NCBI GenBank assembly: GCA_963580455.1 | Contig: OY756960.1 | Coordinates: forward strand, 26,409,238 to 26,473,237 | DNA: 64,000 nucleotides | Source of the DNA: Euonymus europaeus | Lineage: Eukaryota; Streptophyta; Magnoliopsida; Celastrales; Celastraceae | Direction: 5' to 3' | Shown: in pieces, positions 16,101-28,055 of the stretch | Position numbering within the stretch: the stretch's first letter is position 1 | Layout of the letters: each line of letters begins with the position of its first letter | Position numbers and translations under genes: made by a program | Notes under the pieces: model-generated | The model's input: only the letters and a program-made list of their open reading frames with translations | Told to the model about the DNA's origin: nothing | Database searches by the model: none

Positions 16101-16910
16101 ACACACCATTGACATAATAGCCATTACAATTTTAAAAAAGAAAATTGCAATTCAATTAAGATGATAGTAACCAAAAAATCAATCATCATATACGACTCAA
16201 TATTTCAAAAATATTGAGTTATAAATTTTGCACCTGAAACTATCCTTCTTTCCGAAATTAGGTAGAGTTTGAAATATTGAGTTATAAATTTTGCACCTGA
16301 AACTATCCTTCTTTCCGAAATTAGGTAGAGTACTATTTGTTACGCGTGTGAGGAGCCGTTACAATTTTGAGAAAAAAAATTACAATTCAATTAAAAGGAT
16401 AGTAACCGAAAAATCAATCATCATATATATAAGACTCAATATTTCAAAAAAGATTGAGTTATAAATTTTGCACGGGGTGATATCTTTCCATCCAAAATTA
16501 GAGTGTTATTGGTTACACGTGTGAGGTGTATATAGAATGCGCACAATTGATATAGTGGTCGTTACGCTTGTGAGAAAAAAGGAAAATTACAATTCAATTA
16601 AGACAATAATAACCCAAAAATTATTCATCGTATACGACTCAATATTTCAAAAAGATAGAGTTACTATAATTTTGCACCGAGCGCTATCTTTCTTTTCAAA
16701 ATTAGGTGGAGTGATATTTGTTACACGTGTGACGAGTATACTAAACACACACCATTGACATAATAGCCATTACAATTTAAAAAGAAAAAAAAATTACAAT
16801 TCAATTAAGACGATAGTAACCGAAAAATCAATTATCATATACGACTCAATATTCCAAAAAGATTGAGTTATAAATTTTGCACCGAATGCTATATTTGATC
16901 ATCCGGGATA
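16085..16910. repeat. Degenerate satellite-like repeat, block C
   Basis: At least four copies of the same unit as blocks A and B, with the gttac..gtgtgaggag landmark at about 16338, 16512 and 16720. A recent internal duplication of about 57 bp (gaaatattgagttataaatt to ttccgaaattaggtagag) occurs at about 16205-16268 and 16269-16331. The block leads directly into the promoter of small-gene copy 2, as block A leads into copy 1. Confidence 0.72.
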
Positions 16911-16961
16911 TACATCCCCCTCCCCATCAAATTTTCTTCTGTAATACTCTTCGTTTTTGGG

Positions 16962-17340
16962 TATAAATACCTTAGTTTCAAGTCATAGAACAGTACAATT
17001 ATCACACTAAACACAATTTGTCTAGTAAAACAAAATTGCAATAGTTTGCAAAGGGGAAAGTGATTCCAAACCTAAGGAAAACAATGGCAGAAGGAGAAGA
17101 AGAAGGAGAAGAAAAGGCAGGAGTACAATCATGCGCGGAGTTTAGATTATCGAATCAATGATTTACCAGAATAGAAGGTATATCTTTGGACTTCTAATGA
17201 TCTATATGAATAATGTATATATATGTAAAGACAAGTTGGTGTTGAAGTGAGAAACATATTCCTTTTCATTTAACATCTTATTGATGTCTTGCAGGTTCCT
17301 CCCTAGATTTCCATCCAGGGGAAGGGAGGAGCAGTTAGAG
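16962..17340 (+). pseudogene. Small two-exon gene, copy 2 (with TATA box)
   Basis: Paralogue of the copy at 11.4-11.8 kb. TATAAATA lies at 16962-16969 and the ATG at 17084. Relative to copy 1, an A is missing in the AAAAAGG run, so the frame from the ATG ends after 25 residues (stop 17159-17161). In the frame matching copy 1 there is an in-frame TAG just upstream of IESMIYQNRR. The donor AAG|GTATAT and the acceptor ttgcag are both kept, and after the splice the frame stays open as FLPRFPSRGREEQLEG. The two copies carry different disabling changes. Product unknown. Confidence 0.45.
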
Positions 17341-17706
17341 GGAAAAATAAATTGTTCCCTATTTGAGGCTGGAGAGGTGGGCTGATGACTACTATTGGTT
17401 ACTACTATATGTGGGAGTAAATTGTTGTTGGAGTAACAAAGGTAGTAGTAGTACTCATCCACCTCTGCTCGTTCCAATTTCTCTATAACCACATCCAGGC
17501 CGTAGGACCCAAGAAAGAGGGTGGCGATAATAATGGCTTCGCTCATGTACACATGAAGTCAATTATAATAATAATATGCATCCTCAATTATGATATACAT
17601 GATACCTAGTACATAAAGATACTGCAGGGATCTAAATGTGACTTTGGAAGGATTAGTGATCAGTATTATTTTTGTTTTAAAAAACTAGCTAGGAACTTCA
17701 ATTAAT

Positions 17707-20532
17707 CTATGCTGCCGATCCTTCCCACGTCGGTGTAGCCATAGGGATCTCCACAACCTGTATCGTTGGCTTGGGTTGAATGGACAAGAGAGCTGAAATA
17801 CCAGGTTTTAACTTTTCACAACTCTTGATGATGACCAAGAACATAAGTCGATAAAACACTACCATTCCCAACAAGATGACAAGATCAATCCATTTCGAGT
17901 AACCCATCTCCACCTGCCATGTATTTCTTAAGATTTCATCACCGTGAATGAGATGTAGTCCTGCTTGTCCGTCAGGAAATGACAGTCCTTCAAACTCGTT
18001 TTTGAACATTCCTTGAAAGGCGTATTTGTGAAAAGTAATGTGGTATAGAGGGTACTTCCAAAATGGTGCAGGGAGATCGTTAGGTAACCGAAAGAATCCA
18101 CCGCCTAATAGCATGAGTCCTTGAATTCCAGCACCGGCGATTATACCCATCAGGAAGTCGGGTACCATGCTTGCCACAACCATCATTATGCTCTCAACCA
18201 GCAACATGCACGCATATAACGCACAAGCGAAGTACAAAAAGTGATCAAATCCTCGATGAAGTCCCGGAGGATAATAAGCTATTGCACCAGGAATCAAGGC
18301 AATGAGGAGTAAATATGGCATAGAAGAAAGAGTATTGCCAACTACAAATGCAGTCACTCCATAGTGCCCATTCAATCTTTCCCGTCCAAATACCTGCATA
18401 CATAAGGGGATCCTCATTAAGCAATCCAAAACTAAGTAGCTAGGAATATATATATAAGAATTCCCAGAGCATCTCTTTCATTTTTGCGATGATTCTAAAA
18501 CAAAGTACTGATAAAAAAACCTCAATCAACAACTGAAATAACGTACTTTCATATCCTCTGCAAAAGAAGGGAATCCTCCGATGGCCATGAATGTCAGGAA
18601 AGAACTTACGAATGCTAGGACGGAACCCCTATCCTGGAAAAGACAAATAAAAGTATCGATCGATAAGATGTACGCAGATCTTACCTCCACATAATATGCG
18701 AAAAGATTTTTTTCAACTCTGCAATTGGGGCATAAAGCATGATTTCACTGCTTTTGTGTTTTTCTCTAATTACCTTAATTGAGCCGTAACTGAAGCCCAA
18801 GGAGGAAAAAGCAGTTCCGAGGCCTATAGCCATCGCAATATAGATAGCTAGTCGAAACCAGTAGTAGCCTAAATCGCGAAACATGTTAGTGAAAGACCTT
18901 CTAGTGAGGACGAAACACTGAGTAAAAAAGCCAGCTTGGCTTCTTTTCTTCTCCAGTTCCCCATAATCCTGAAATTAACCAATGCAAGAGCATGCATGTC
19001 AGTCAGTGTTTGTCTGTTTCAAAATTCCAGCAGCCAGAATGAGAACTGGGTCTTTTATTTATTACCTGTTTGCATATTTTGAATACATCTTTTTTAACTT
19101 CTTGATAAATTTCAGATGATTTATAAGCCGTCACTAGAGTTTTAATTGCTTCCTCTGTGGACATTGCATCACCCAATCCTTGCTCAAGATCCTAGCAAAT
19201 CACCAGGAACTCACTCAGAAATTAAACAACTAGCTAGGGGCAAATATATACATATATATATGGTGAAAGATTTTTGAGGAATATCGATCTTACCTTGGGA
19301 AAATCCTTGTTTATGGTTTTCAAGAAGTGATCAGATGGGTTATTGAGAGTCGGGCAAGGAAATCCATTCAAAGAAAAGAACTGCACTCGATCGATCAAAT
19401 GAAAATTAAAGTGATATCAGCTTTGATTCTAAATACAAATAATCAGAAGTAATAATTTTATTTTATATATATACCTCGTTCGCTCCTGAAGCAGGACCAA
19501 AGTATACTGTTTGCCCTGAAGACAGAAGGCAAAGATTATGGAAAAGCTGAAAGACTTCACTGCTTGGTTGATGAATTGATGTAATGATAGTTCTTCTAAC
19601 TCCATCTCTTTGGCCCAGGCTTGCGATTCTGCTCATCACGTAATATGAAGCTGCACTATCAAGCCCACTGGTTGGCTCGTCAAGGAAGAGTAGCTTTGGG
19701 CGCGTTAGCATTTCTATGCAGATGCTGACTCTTCTCTTCTGACCACCACTTAAGCCTTTAGCTCCCCAGCCTCCTATCCTAGTGTCCATGGCATCTTGCA
19801 GGCCCATCTCTTTTATCGTCATCTCTGCTCTCTCCTTCTTCTCTAACTTAGACATGGAGTCCGGTAACTGAAGTTGAGCAGAGTAGTAGACGGCTTCTCT
19901 AACAGTTAAAGTTGTGATCAAAGCATCATCTTGAGTCACATATGCCTGTATAATATATATATAAATGTCAGAGTGAAAATGTATGAAAAAATATATATAT
20001 ATTGCATACACAAAGGAGCAATATCTCCTTTCCTAGGTTTATCAAGTCCTTAATAATTACCGATGTTCCATAGGCCAAAGCTTGCTTCTGACAATTCACT
20101 AGAATCTCTCCTGCTTGACTTGTTTTAAAATCCAGTCTTCCTGCAATATGACTTCAAGTTAAACATTTCCCACCACGTCGTTTTTTCTCTTTTGAAGAAA
20201 ACTATATGGACATAATAGATCGATATACCTGCTAGTGCATCAAGAAGTGTAGACTTGCCACAACCAGAAGGACCCATGATAGCCAACATCTCCCCAGGTC
20301 GGGCATACCCAGTTACCCCTTGAAGGATCGATCTCCGACCCCGTCGTCCCACCGGAACGGTCACCCACAAATCCTTCCACGTCAAGAAAACACCATTCGC
20401 CTCTTCAACAGAATTGACAATATTATTGACACCAATATGTCTTTCTCTACTGGTAATTGGAAGTGGATCGACAGTGACTATACTAGCTTCTACTTCCAAC
20501 GAATGAGCAGACAAAGATTCTGTACAAGCCAT
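17707..20532 (-). CDS. ABCG (white-brown complex) half-transporter
   Basis: ATP-driven exporter of lipids, cuticular precursors, volatiles or similar small molecules across the plasma membrane; functions as a dimer. Minus-strand exons: 20532-20229, 20140-20061, 19945-19475, 19380-19294, 19191-19066, 18968-18774, 18633-18547 and 18393-17707, all in phase, giving 678 residues, the usual half-size length. N-terminal nucleotide-binding domain with Walker [10 protein letters not shown], signature LSGGQKRR, Walker B LLFLDEP and switch His in SIHQPSSE. The C-terminal membrane domain contains [20 protein letters not shown]. By memory it most resembles proteins annotated 'ABC transporter G family member 1-like', the intron-containing clade that includes petunia ABCG1; substrate not predictable. 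No disabling change seen. Its upstream region is tandemly duplicated. Confidence 0.94.
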
Positions 20533-21979
20533 CGTACGTGGCTACGTGCTTTTTGTGCAAGAAATGAAATGAAATTAGCACTAGAGTACTGCTTTTGTGG
20601 TTGTGTGTCTACAACTTAAGTTGCGAGGTATATATAGGGAGAGGATGAACGTGCGAAAAAAATTGAACTCTAAATCTTTACAATTTGACTAGAGAAATTA
20701 ATTCATTAGTCTATCACTCAATTAGTAATTGTCACAATAACAGTTTATAAATCTCTACTTGTGGTTCAATGCACCAACCAGCCTTTGTCATGTCTGTCAC
20801 TTGTCTATTTTCTCCGGAGGCCAAGCCGGTTTGAAAATGAATTTTCACGTGACCATTCAAGTATGTGACTAAAACCAGGACAGATTTAAGGTTGGCCGGT
20901 GAGCAAAGTCTAATGGGGTATGGGGGTTATGGTCCAGATTTTTTTTAGGTTATTAATTAATTATACATTCAAAAATGTAAGAAGTAACATTAAAAATTAA
21001 AAATTCATGTAAAAAATAAATAATAGTTGGAAATTCATTGACAAATGTTCTAGACCATTTTTCATATTCAGAGATTTTTTGTGATGACTCGATCCGGAAT
21101 AGTATCAAAAATATATTTCTCAATTTATACAACTAAACTATCATTTAACTATATATTGTTCATCCATTTGATTTTGAAGTTGATTCTTAACAATTTTCAA
21201 TGAAGAAAATGATCTTTTTACTGTAACAGTCGCGACTGGTAAGATCAATGTGAATCTTAGAAGTATATACATCAATGTGTATACATTATATATGTCTTAT
21301 TTAATATCGATCATTTGTTAAACAAGATTATCGATATATATCTTTTAATTTCGAGAAATCAATGCTAGAATGCTCATGAATAACGAAAGTTTAAGTTTTT
21401 CAATATGTATTAGAGTGGGCAAAGGTTGGGTAAGCCCAGGAAGATTTGGGTGTACAAAGGTTGAGATCTAGCTAGGATTGGCAAAATAGGCCTAATATGC
21501 AACAAAAAAATATTGAGGGTGGGCAATTTGTCCACTTTTGGTCCCCTTTGTGTCCCTCTCTGATTAAAACAGATATCAATTGTCAAGTTTTAAGAAGACC
21601 AAAAAAGCCTTCAATATGTTTCAATCAAATTCAATGAAGATTTTTTGGTACGAAGTAGGCAGATTTGTAAGTTGATAATTTTTTTTTTAAAAAAAAACGT
21701 AAAGCATGACATTAATATAATATTAATAGTAATTAAATGGTATTTTTATTATTTAAACGGGCCTGTTAATTTTTTCCAAAGAAATTACAAAATCTAAACA
21801 TTATTTATACCAAAATTTAGTCAAGTAATTCATAATTTTGAACTGCTTTCTATTTTTTATTTGTTTCACAAACAATCCCTAATTATATATATAAATATAC
21901 ATTAAAATTAATGAAATTATATACTCATTCAATCCTACCGAAAACTTTCCAATTCCACGGTTGTTGGGACAGTAAGCCA
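20520..21979 (-). repeat. Tandem promoter duplication, proximal copy (unit A)
   Basis: This segment includes the ABCG start region, leader, TATA box and about 1.3 kb upstream. It matches 21971-23490 throughout. Shared landmarks: gccatcgtacgtg at the start codon; gctttttgtgcaagaaat; ttgcgaggtatatata; ggttattaattaattat; tgagggtgggcaatttg; and ccacggttgttgggacag at the far end. Confidence 0.8.
20629..20636 (-). promoter_or_regulatory. TATA box of the ABCG gene
   Basis: TATATATA about 100 bases upstream of the ABCG start codon on the minus strand. The same box with the same surrounding leader sequence recurs at 22073-22080 in the duplicated promoter copy. Confidence 0.55.
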
Positions 21980-23490
21980 TCGTACGTGCTTTTTGTGCAA
22001 GAAATTAAATGAAGTTAGTACTAGAGTGCTGCTTAATTTTGTGGTTGTGTGTGTACATCTTAAGTTGCGAGGTATATATAGAGAGAAGATGAACGTGTGA
22101 AAAAAATTGAACTCGATCGAAATCTTTACAATTTTATTGTTATGATTATATTGAGAGTCATATTTTATTGTAATAAAAATGAGACTGTTCTAAAAACTTT
22201 GGAGTGCTTTCTAATGGAGTTGCTCTAAAGGTTTGGCAGGTGAAAAAAGTTTAATGGTCCCCCTTTTTCCTAGGTTATTAATTAATTATGCATTCAAAAG
22301 TGTAAAAAGTAACATTAAAAATCGAAAGTTTATATAATAACAATAAATGATAGTTAAAAATTAATTCACAAATGTTGTAGATGATTTTTTTATATTCTGA
22401 AATCTTTTCACGATGACCTCATTTAACTATCGATTGTCCATTTTATTTTGAAGTCGATTGTTAACAATTTTCAAAATATAAAATGATATCTCTATTAGAG
22501 CAGTTGTTACTGACAGGATCAACGTTAACCTCAGAAGTCTATAAATCAATATGTGTACATTATATCTTCTAGTATCAATCATTTGTTAAGCAATATAATC
22601 GATATCTTTTAATTTCGATAAATAAATGCTAGAATGCTAAAGAATAACAAAAGTTCAAGTTTGTCAAAATGTATTAGGTTGGGCAAATGAGGCATATTTG
22701 GGTGTACAAAGGTTGAGATCTAGAAGCAAAACATGCCAAATATCCAGAAAACAATATTGAGGGTGGGCAATTTGCCCACTTTTGGTCCTCTTTGTGTCCG
22801 CATATAATTAAATAGACGTTAATTGTCTAGTTTTAAGAAGAAAAAAAAACTTCAATAGTTGTCAAGCAAATTCGATGAAGATTTTTTTTTTTTGATGAAT
22901 TAAGCAGATTTGTTAGTTGAGAATTTTTTTTAAAAAAATGCGTAAAGCATAAAAGCATGCCATTTATATAATACTAATAGTAATTAAATGGTATTTTTAA
23001 TTATTTAAACTGATTTGTTAATCAGTCGCATTTTTTGTAAAGAAATTACAATATTTAAACAGTATTTATCCCAAAAACTGCTTTCTATTTTTTATTTGTT
23101 TCACAAAAAATCCTTAATTATATATATATATACATTAAAATTAATGAAATTATATACTCCCTCCGTCCCATTTTAATTATCCCCTTCACTTTTTCATATA
23201 ATTTAAGAAAATATTTAATTCACTTTCAATTTGACGTTTATACCCTTATTTATAATGACAAATACTTTGACACCATAATTAATGTGCATGGTTATTGAGC
23301 TTTTCAAGTTAAGAATAAATAAGTATAAAATAAGAGAAAAAAAACAAAATAACTTTCATTAATTAAAATAGACATGTATTTTAAGACATTCTCAAAAAAA
23401 AAATGGAGGACAAATAAAATGAGGCGGGAGAGTACCATGAAATCCTGCCGAAAACTCTCCAAATTCCACGGTTGTTGGGACAGCAAACCA
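21971..23490 (-). repeat. Tandem promoter duplication, distal copy (unit B)
   Basis: Diverged copy of unit A. The breakpoint is at the ATG of the ABCG gene: the copied start codon (minus, 21980) is followed by unrelated sequence, giving only a roughly 34-codon frame. Unit B carries its own TATATATA and leader and could still initiate transcripts. It contains a Stowaway insertion (23157-23432) that unit A lacks. Confidence 0.8.
23157..23432. mobile_element. Stowaway-type MITE
   Basis: Begins CTCCCTCCGTCCCATTTTAA and ends GAGGCGGGAGAG, flanked on both sides by TA, the Stowaway (Tc1/mariner) target duplication. Length about 276 bp, AT-rich and non-coding. The homologous site in unit A (about 21921-21935, tatactcattcaatcc) is empty, so insertion came after the promoter duplication. 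Confidence 0.88.
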
Positions 23491-26400
23491 AATACCCTTT
23501 TTTAATATATTTTTTTTGTGTGGTTCAGAATTCAGGTATATATTATTTTTTGTGGAAGAGATTATTAGGTCAAATAGTAATTTGTGCAACGACAGAAAGA
23601 AATTATTATGAACTGAAGCTGATGTTAGCAGTCACTAATTCTTCTGATCATGTCGTGGTGTGGAACGACAATTAATGTATGAAACTGATGCTGACTATTC
23701 ACGAATTCCAACGCAAATTGATGACAACAACATTAATGTTTACGAGGGAAACAAATGTCACAAGAACGGAACATGTGTAGAGCATGGTGCGTTAATTGAC
23801 TACTACTAAATATAGATACTCATATAAACTGGCCGATATTATTATCGGTGTGGTTGTTGTACTAAATGAAGTAATGAACCACGTATGTTTTGCACGTCAT
23901 ATCAATAACTTCTTTTCCTACTCCAAAATAAATTTATTTTGTTTGCGGTTCATGCACCCTAAAGCATCTCCAATGCTACATTTTTCAAAATTTTTTAGTG
24001 TGGTCCCATTTTTATTACAGTAAAATACGATTTTTAATACAGTCATATCAATATAACACACATTTTAATATAATTTTTTTCAGTTTTCATTCACATACAC
24101 TCTAAATATCAAGCATCAACATAATTTCTCTCATACTTTTCTATCATATTTCATTTTTTTCTACCATTTTACACAATTTTCAATATTTCTTTTTCAAATC
24201 ACTCTCTCTGCACACTTCAAAATTTATAGCGTCATTTTCGAGTGCCCCGTTGGAGTTGTTCTAACAACGACACAAGTTGAATGAGAAAATGCTTTTATGT
24301 GGGATCTCGTTTGTGACTAACGTCGACCCTTGTTTGTTTTAGAGTATATGTTAGTTTATACTCTATCACTCATGCTCTCAGATACTCTCAGTTTTTACGC
24401 TTTACGATAGTTTATACTCTATGAGATATACTCTGATCCAAACAGAGATAATTAAAGACTCACGTCTCTTCCCCTCTTCCGTCCACTTGCTTTACTCAGT
24501 ATGGATAAAGACAAAAGTAAAAAAAATTATGACTGGAAAATGCAAAGAGGAGAAGTGATAGACAGAGAGATTTAACTAAACTTTGAATTTGTTTATCAAG
24601 ATTCAAGACACTTATCGGTGTTTAGTGTTTTAACCCCGTACGAGATTTCTATCACTACAATTTTATGTAAAGAGAACAAAGAGAATATGAAGACGCAAAA
24701 AGGGAAGACCACACGATAGTTTGTGGTTGGCTACGGGTTGACGAGTCACATCATTTGATCACCCCCACTTAATTGTCCCAACAGCATTGCCAATAAAAAC
24801 AGCCAGCTGGAAGAAGAAGAAGAAGAAAAAACTCCAAAATTTATGAGGTATTCAATTTGCGAAGATCCATATTTTTGTGAAAGAATCAACATTTCAACTC
24901 GAATTTTTAGTGATAGGTGTTCGTATTAATATTGTCACCATGCATATAAGACAAGTTTATGTTAGGTATGTAGTGTAGCTAGGTCAATCAATTACTTGGA
25001 TGATGGTCTAGTAATGAATGTCTTAGGTATAGAATCACATGAACTCGAAATATGTTCTAGGTTCGATTCACACTAGGTTCAATATCTTTGTGACAAAATT
25101 CTATGCACGCAAATTTGATAATTTGAATTTAAATTCATATAAGATGTCTAAATGAAAAAATTGTTTTAAGTCATGACGGAAAACCAATGAAACTTTTGAT
25201 TGACACGTGGTGCCGTTTGACAAGCAGTTTTTAGTAAATATATCTACACCAAAAGTTGTAGTTGCCAAACGGCAATTTCAAGTGGCATATAATTTGGGTC
25301 AAAATCAGCATTTTCGTAATATATCCCAAATTGTTGTTCAAATAAGTATTTTAGTAGAATTTGATTGGTCTAAGACTGAAATGTCCATAGTACCCTTGTT
25401 TTTTGTTTAATCTTGATAATACCCTCAGTTCTTAAATATATTATAAATATAAAAAAAATATTATTAAAATGTAAGTAAATAAACATATTATTGAAATGTT
25501 AATATTATTATAAAAGTAACAAATTATTATATAAATATATCAATGTTTATTAAATTGTGCCAATACTCCTGTATATAATTTGTCACAACATTTGAAAAAA
25601 TATTTATGTTATTAGAAAAAACGAACCAAACACCCACAACATCCGAAACATGCATATATGTCAGTATTTCAAACAACACATACTCTACCAATATATATAT
25701 CAAATTTTACGCTAATTCCGAAATTATTTCCCAAATGAACCCAGCCTGTCATATTTTTCATTAACTCATAAATAAATTTATATTTTTACTAGTTTCCTTG
25801 TAATTTAGGCATGGGCCTAGATCATTAAGGCCCATTGGTGATTAAACCCATTATATTCAAGGCCATGCACCACGCTGCTTGCACAGCTTAAACAGGCCGG
25901 CCACAAGAGCATAGTTCGACGGCCCATTGACATTTTGGGTTCAGGATGTGAAAACTGAAAATATGAATAATTGTACCTTTCTCTTGTAGTAAAAATTGCT
26001 ACAATTATCATCTCTCACACACAAAGAGATTTTAATTAATGACTCTATAACATGAACGGTTAGTATCTTTTAAACCGAAAGGGCGACACTTAATTCACAA
26101 TTTATAAATTAAAATTGAAATTCTAAAACTAAACTCGACTAAATAAATCAGTATCTTTTACGCGTACGGGTGCTCATCAGATGGAAGATTGAATTAATTG
26201 TTCAATTTTTTTCTTCAGTGTGTCGTATCTACAATGATATTTTTTACTAGACAATTTTAAGTTGTAACAAATAAAAATAACTTGTACAGTAAAATTTATA
26301 ATTTCTACTTGTTTTTAAAATTAAAATCAATATAAATATATAAACATTAAGGTCATGCTTGAGAGAGGAACCTCCCAACAGCTCTTTTCCTAACTTCTAA

Positions 26401-26660
26401 TTTTGAAGAATTGATAGGTGTTCACTTATATAAATCCTCCAAATACTTAAAAATATCAAGAGAAATATTCAATTTTATGAACCCCTCCCAACATAACCTC
26501 GCTCTAACACCGCTTCCAAACACAGTATAACACAAATCAAAAGGAGGATGCAATATAAATTGCGACTCGCGTATATATCGACGACATGCGATAAAAACGA
26601 ATTCCGACCGAGGACGACGGTATAATTTCATACTTGTATATTTTGATGCAGATATGCCCA
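23491..26660. other. Intergenic, AT-rich, with MITE-like pieces
   Basis: About 3.2 kb with no gene I can support. Beyond the element at 23961-24264 there are low-complexity AT stretches. A tract at 24325-24445 begins cccttgtttgttttagagta and ends tactctgatccaaacagag, which may be another small inverted-repeat element. Confidence 0.5.
23961..24264. mobile_element. MITE-like element
   Basis: Left end aaagcatctccaatgctac and right end ccgttggagttgttctaac are imperfect inverted repeats. The (A)GCATCTCCAATG form resembles ends of common plant MITEs. About 300 bp, non-coding, AT-rich interior. Target duplication not identified. Confidence 0.5.
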
Positions 26661-26668
26661 AGACGTTT

Positions 26669-26790
26669 TGGGCCGACGAAACATACCCAATAAACATTAC
26701 TGTTTTTTGGGTTCGGCCCAGGCGATAAACTTATGGGTCTCAAATTATGGCCCGGACGACATTATAAAGAACCCAAACGCACAACCCTAA
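26669..26790 (+). promoter_or_regulatory. Ribosomal-protein-type promoter of the snoRNA host locus
   Basis: TGGGCC (site II-type element) at 26669-26674, its reverse GGCCCA at 26715-26720, TATAAAGA at 26763-26770, and a telo-box-like AACCCTAA at 26783-26790. Site II elements together with telo boxes are typical of plant ribosomal protein and translation-related promoters. This fits the RPS6 ancestry of the downstream locus and suggests it is still transcribed. Confidence 0.6.
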
Positions 26791-27041
26791 TGCATTCGCT
26801 GCCGCCTACTTCTACACAGCACACACGTCCTCAAAACGGCTACTGAGCTCGAGGCGGGAGCAGGAGGCTGTTCACGCAGTTCAATATCGTAAGTTCTGCT
26901 ACCGGATGTTAGAAGAAGCTGGAGATCAATGACGATCAAAAGCTGTAAGTCCTTTTTTTTTAATGGAAGAGCAATACATGATCGTTTGATATATCTGGAT
27001 TGTTTTCCGAATGATTTATGGTGTAGAAACAACTAACGATC

Positions 27042-27131
27042 AGATGCGATGAAGAGAACACTTGATAAATCATAGATTGCTGTTCCGCAAGATGAGTTTT
27101 ATCTGTTTTGGTTCGTATTCACTGAGCGTCT
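27042..27131 (+). ncRNA. C/D box snoRNA candidate
   Basis: A terminal stem AGATGC (27042-27047) pairs with GCGTCT (27126-27131), directly enclosing a box C-like GCGATGA (27046-27052) and a box D CTGA (27122-27125). An internal AGATGAG (about 27090) is a possible C' box, preceded by CTGT as a degenerate D'. Length 90 nt and intronic position fit. Box C has C where the consensus has T. Methylation target not assigned. Confidence 0.5.
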
Positions 27132-27202
27132 TACTTTCTCCCTTATTGACTTTCGTGCCTCTTTTGATTTTGTGCCATTATTGGTGGAGTAGTGAGAGAA
27201 AA

Positions 27203-27365
27203 CGAAGGCACCTATGGAAGAAGTGCTATGTAATTGCACTTTCATCCAAGTTTACCTTCGGAAATCAGTAACGAGAGCAGATCGCTAGACTTGATTAGCG
27301 ACTTTCAGTTTGATTATTCATGCTTGACAGATAATTAGATATATGAAAGTCAGTAAAGTAAAATA
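27203..27365 (+). ncRNA. H/ACA snoRNA candidate, type a, copy 1
   Basis: 5' hairpin closed by CGAAGG (27203-27208) and CCTTCG (27255-27260), with an inner GAAGTGC/GCACTTTC stem. A hinge follows with AGAGCA, matching the H box ANANNA. The 3' hairpin region is diverged from copies 2 and 3 (it has its own TCGCTA/TAGCGA stem), and the 3' end is unclear, with ACA occurring at gacagat near 27327. This copy may be decaying. Confidence 0.45.
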
Positions 27366-27385
27366 TTAATCTTTCTTGATATAGC

Positions 27386-27528
27386 GCGAAGGTCCCAGCG
27401 GAGAGGTGGAGCACTCTGTTAATTGAGATCTCTCCAACAATTTGAAATTTTCCTTCGCAAATTGATATCTGAATCGTAGGATGCCCTCAATTTCATTGTT
27501 GGAGCATCTAGAACCCTCAGATACATTC
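27386..27528 (+). ncRNA. H/ACA snoRNA candidate, type b, copy 1
   Basis: 143 nt. 5' hairpin closed by GCGAAGG (27386-27392) and CCTTCGC (27452-27458), with an upper GGAGAG/CTCTCC stem. The hinge is AAATTGA, a weak H box (ANANNG). 3' hairpin closed by TATCTGA (27466-27472) and TCAGATA (27517-27523), with inner GATGC/GCATC. ACA follows at 27523-27525, three bases before the predicted end. The canonical hairpin-hinge-hairpin-ACA layout and length are met. Confidence 0.62.
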
Positions 27529-27608
27529 ATTTGTATTAAAAAAACCATTTTCTCCAATCAAAGATATTGTTTAATCATCAAATTTATTGATAGAGTAGTC
27601 AGAGAAAA

Positions 27609-27747
27609 TGAAGGCACCTATGGAGGAGGTGCTCTGTAAGTGCACTTTTATTGAAGTTTACCTTTGTCAGTCAGCAACAAGAGCAGATCACTCAGCTTGA
27701 TGAACGAGTTTCATTTTTATTTTTCATGGATCTGATTTCTTACACTC
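27609..27747 (+). ncRNA. H/ACA snoRNA candidate, type a, copy 2
   Basis: 5' hairpin closed by TGAAGG (27609-27614) and CCTTTG (27661-27666); relative to copy 3 (CGAAGG/CCTTCG) the changes keep pairing as wobbles. H box AGAGCA follows. The 3' hairpin is closed by CAGATC and GATCTG (about 27684-27689 and 27729-27734), then ACA at 27742-27744 with three bases left. About 139 nt. Confidence 0.58.
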
Positions 27748-27834
27748 CTTTGTGATTCATTAAAATAGTTAATCATGCTTTATAGATATATTGAAAGTTA
27801 GTAAAATATAATCTTTCTTGATAATTGATATAGT

Positions 27835-27977
27835 GCGAAGGTCCCAGCGGAGAGGTGGAGCACTCTTTCAATTGAGTTCTCTCCAACAATTTGAAATTTT
27901 CCTTCGAAGATTGATATCAGAATCGTAGGATGCCCTCAATTTTATTGCTGGAGCATCTGGAACCCTCGGATACATTC
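27835..27977 (+). ncRNA. H/ACA snoRNA candidate, type b, copy 2
   Basis: 143 nt copy of the type b RNA. GCGAAGG opens the 5' hairpin, but the closing strand reads CCTTCGA, losing the outermost pair. The 3' hairpin is TATCAGA against TCGGATA, with one mismatch; ACA at 27972-27974 plus TTC. This is the weakest type b copy by pairing. Confidence 0.52.
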
Positions 27978-28055
27978 AATTTTATTCAAACAACATTTTC
28001 TCCAATCTAAAAATTATTTAATCACCCATTTTATTGATACAGTAGTAAGGGAAAA

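Noticed and set aside
17202..17552. 116-codon minus-strand open frame over the small-gene copy 2
   Set aside because: Not kept open in the paralogous copy near 11.8 kb; the conserved TATA box and splice sites are on the plus strand.
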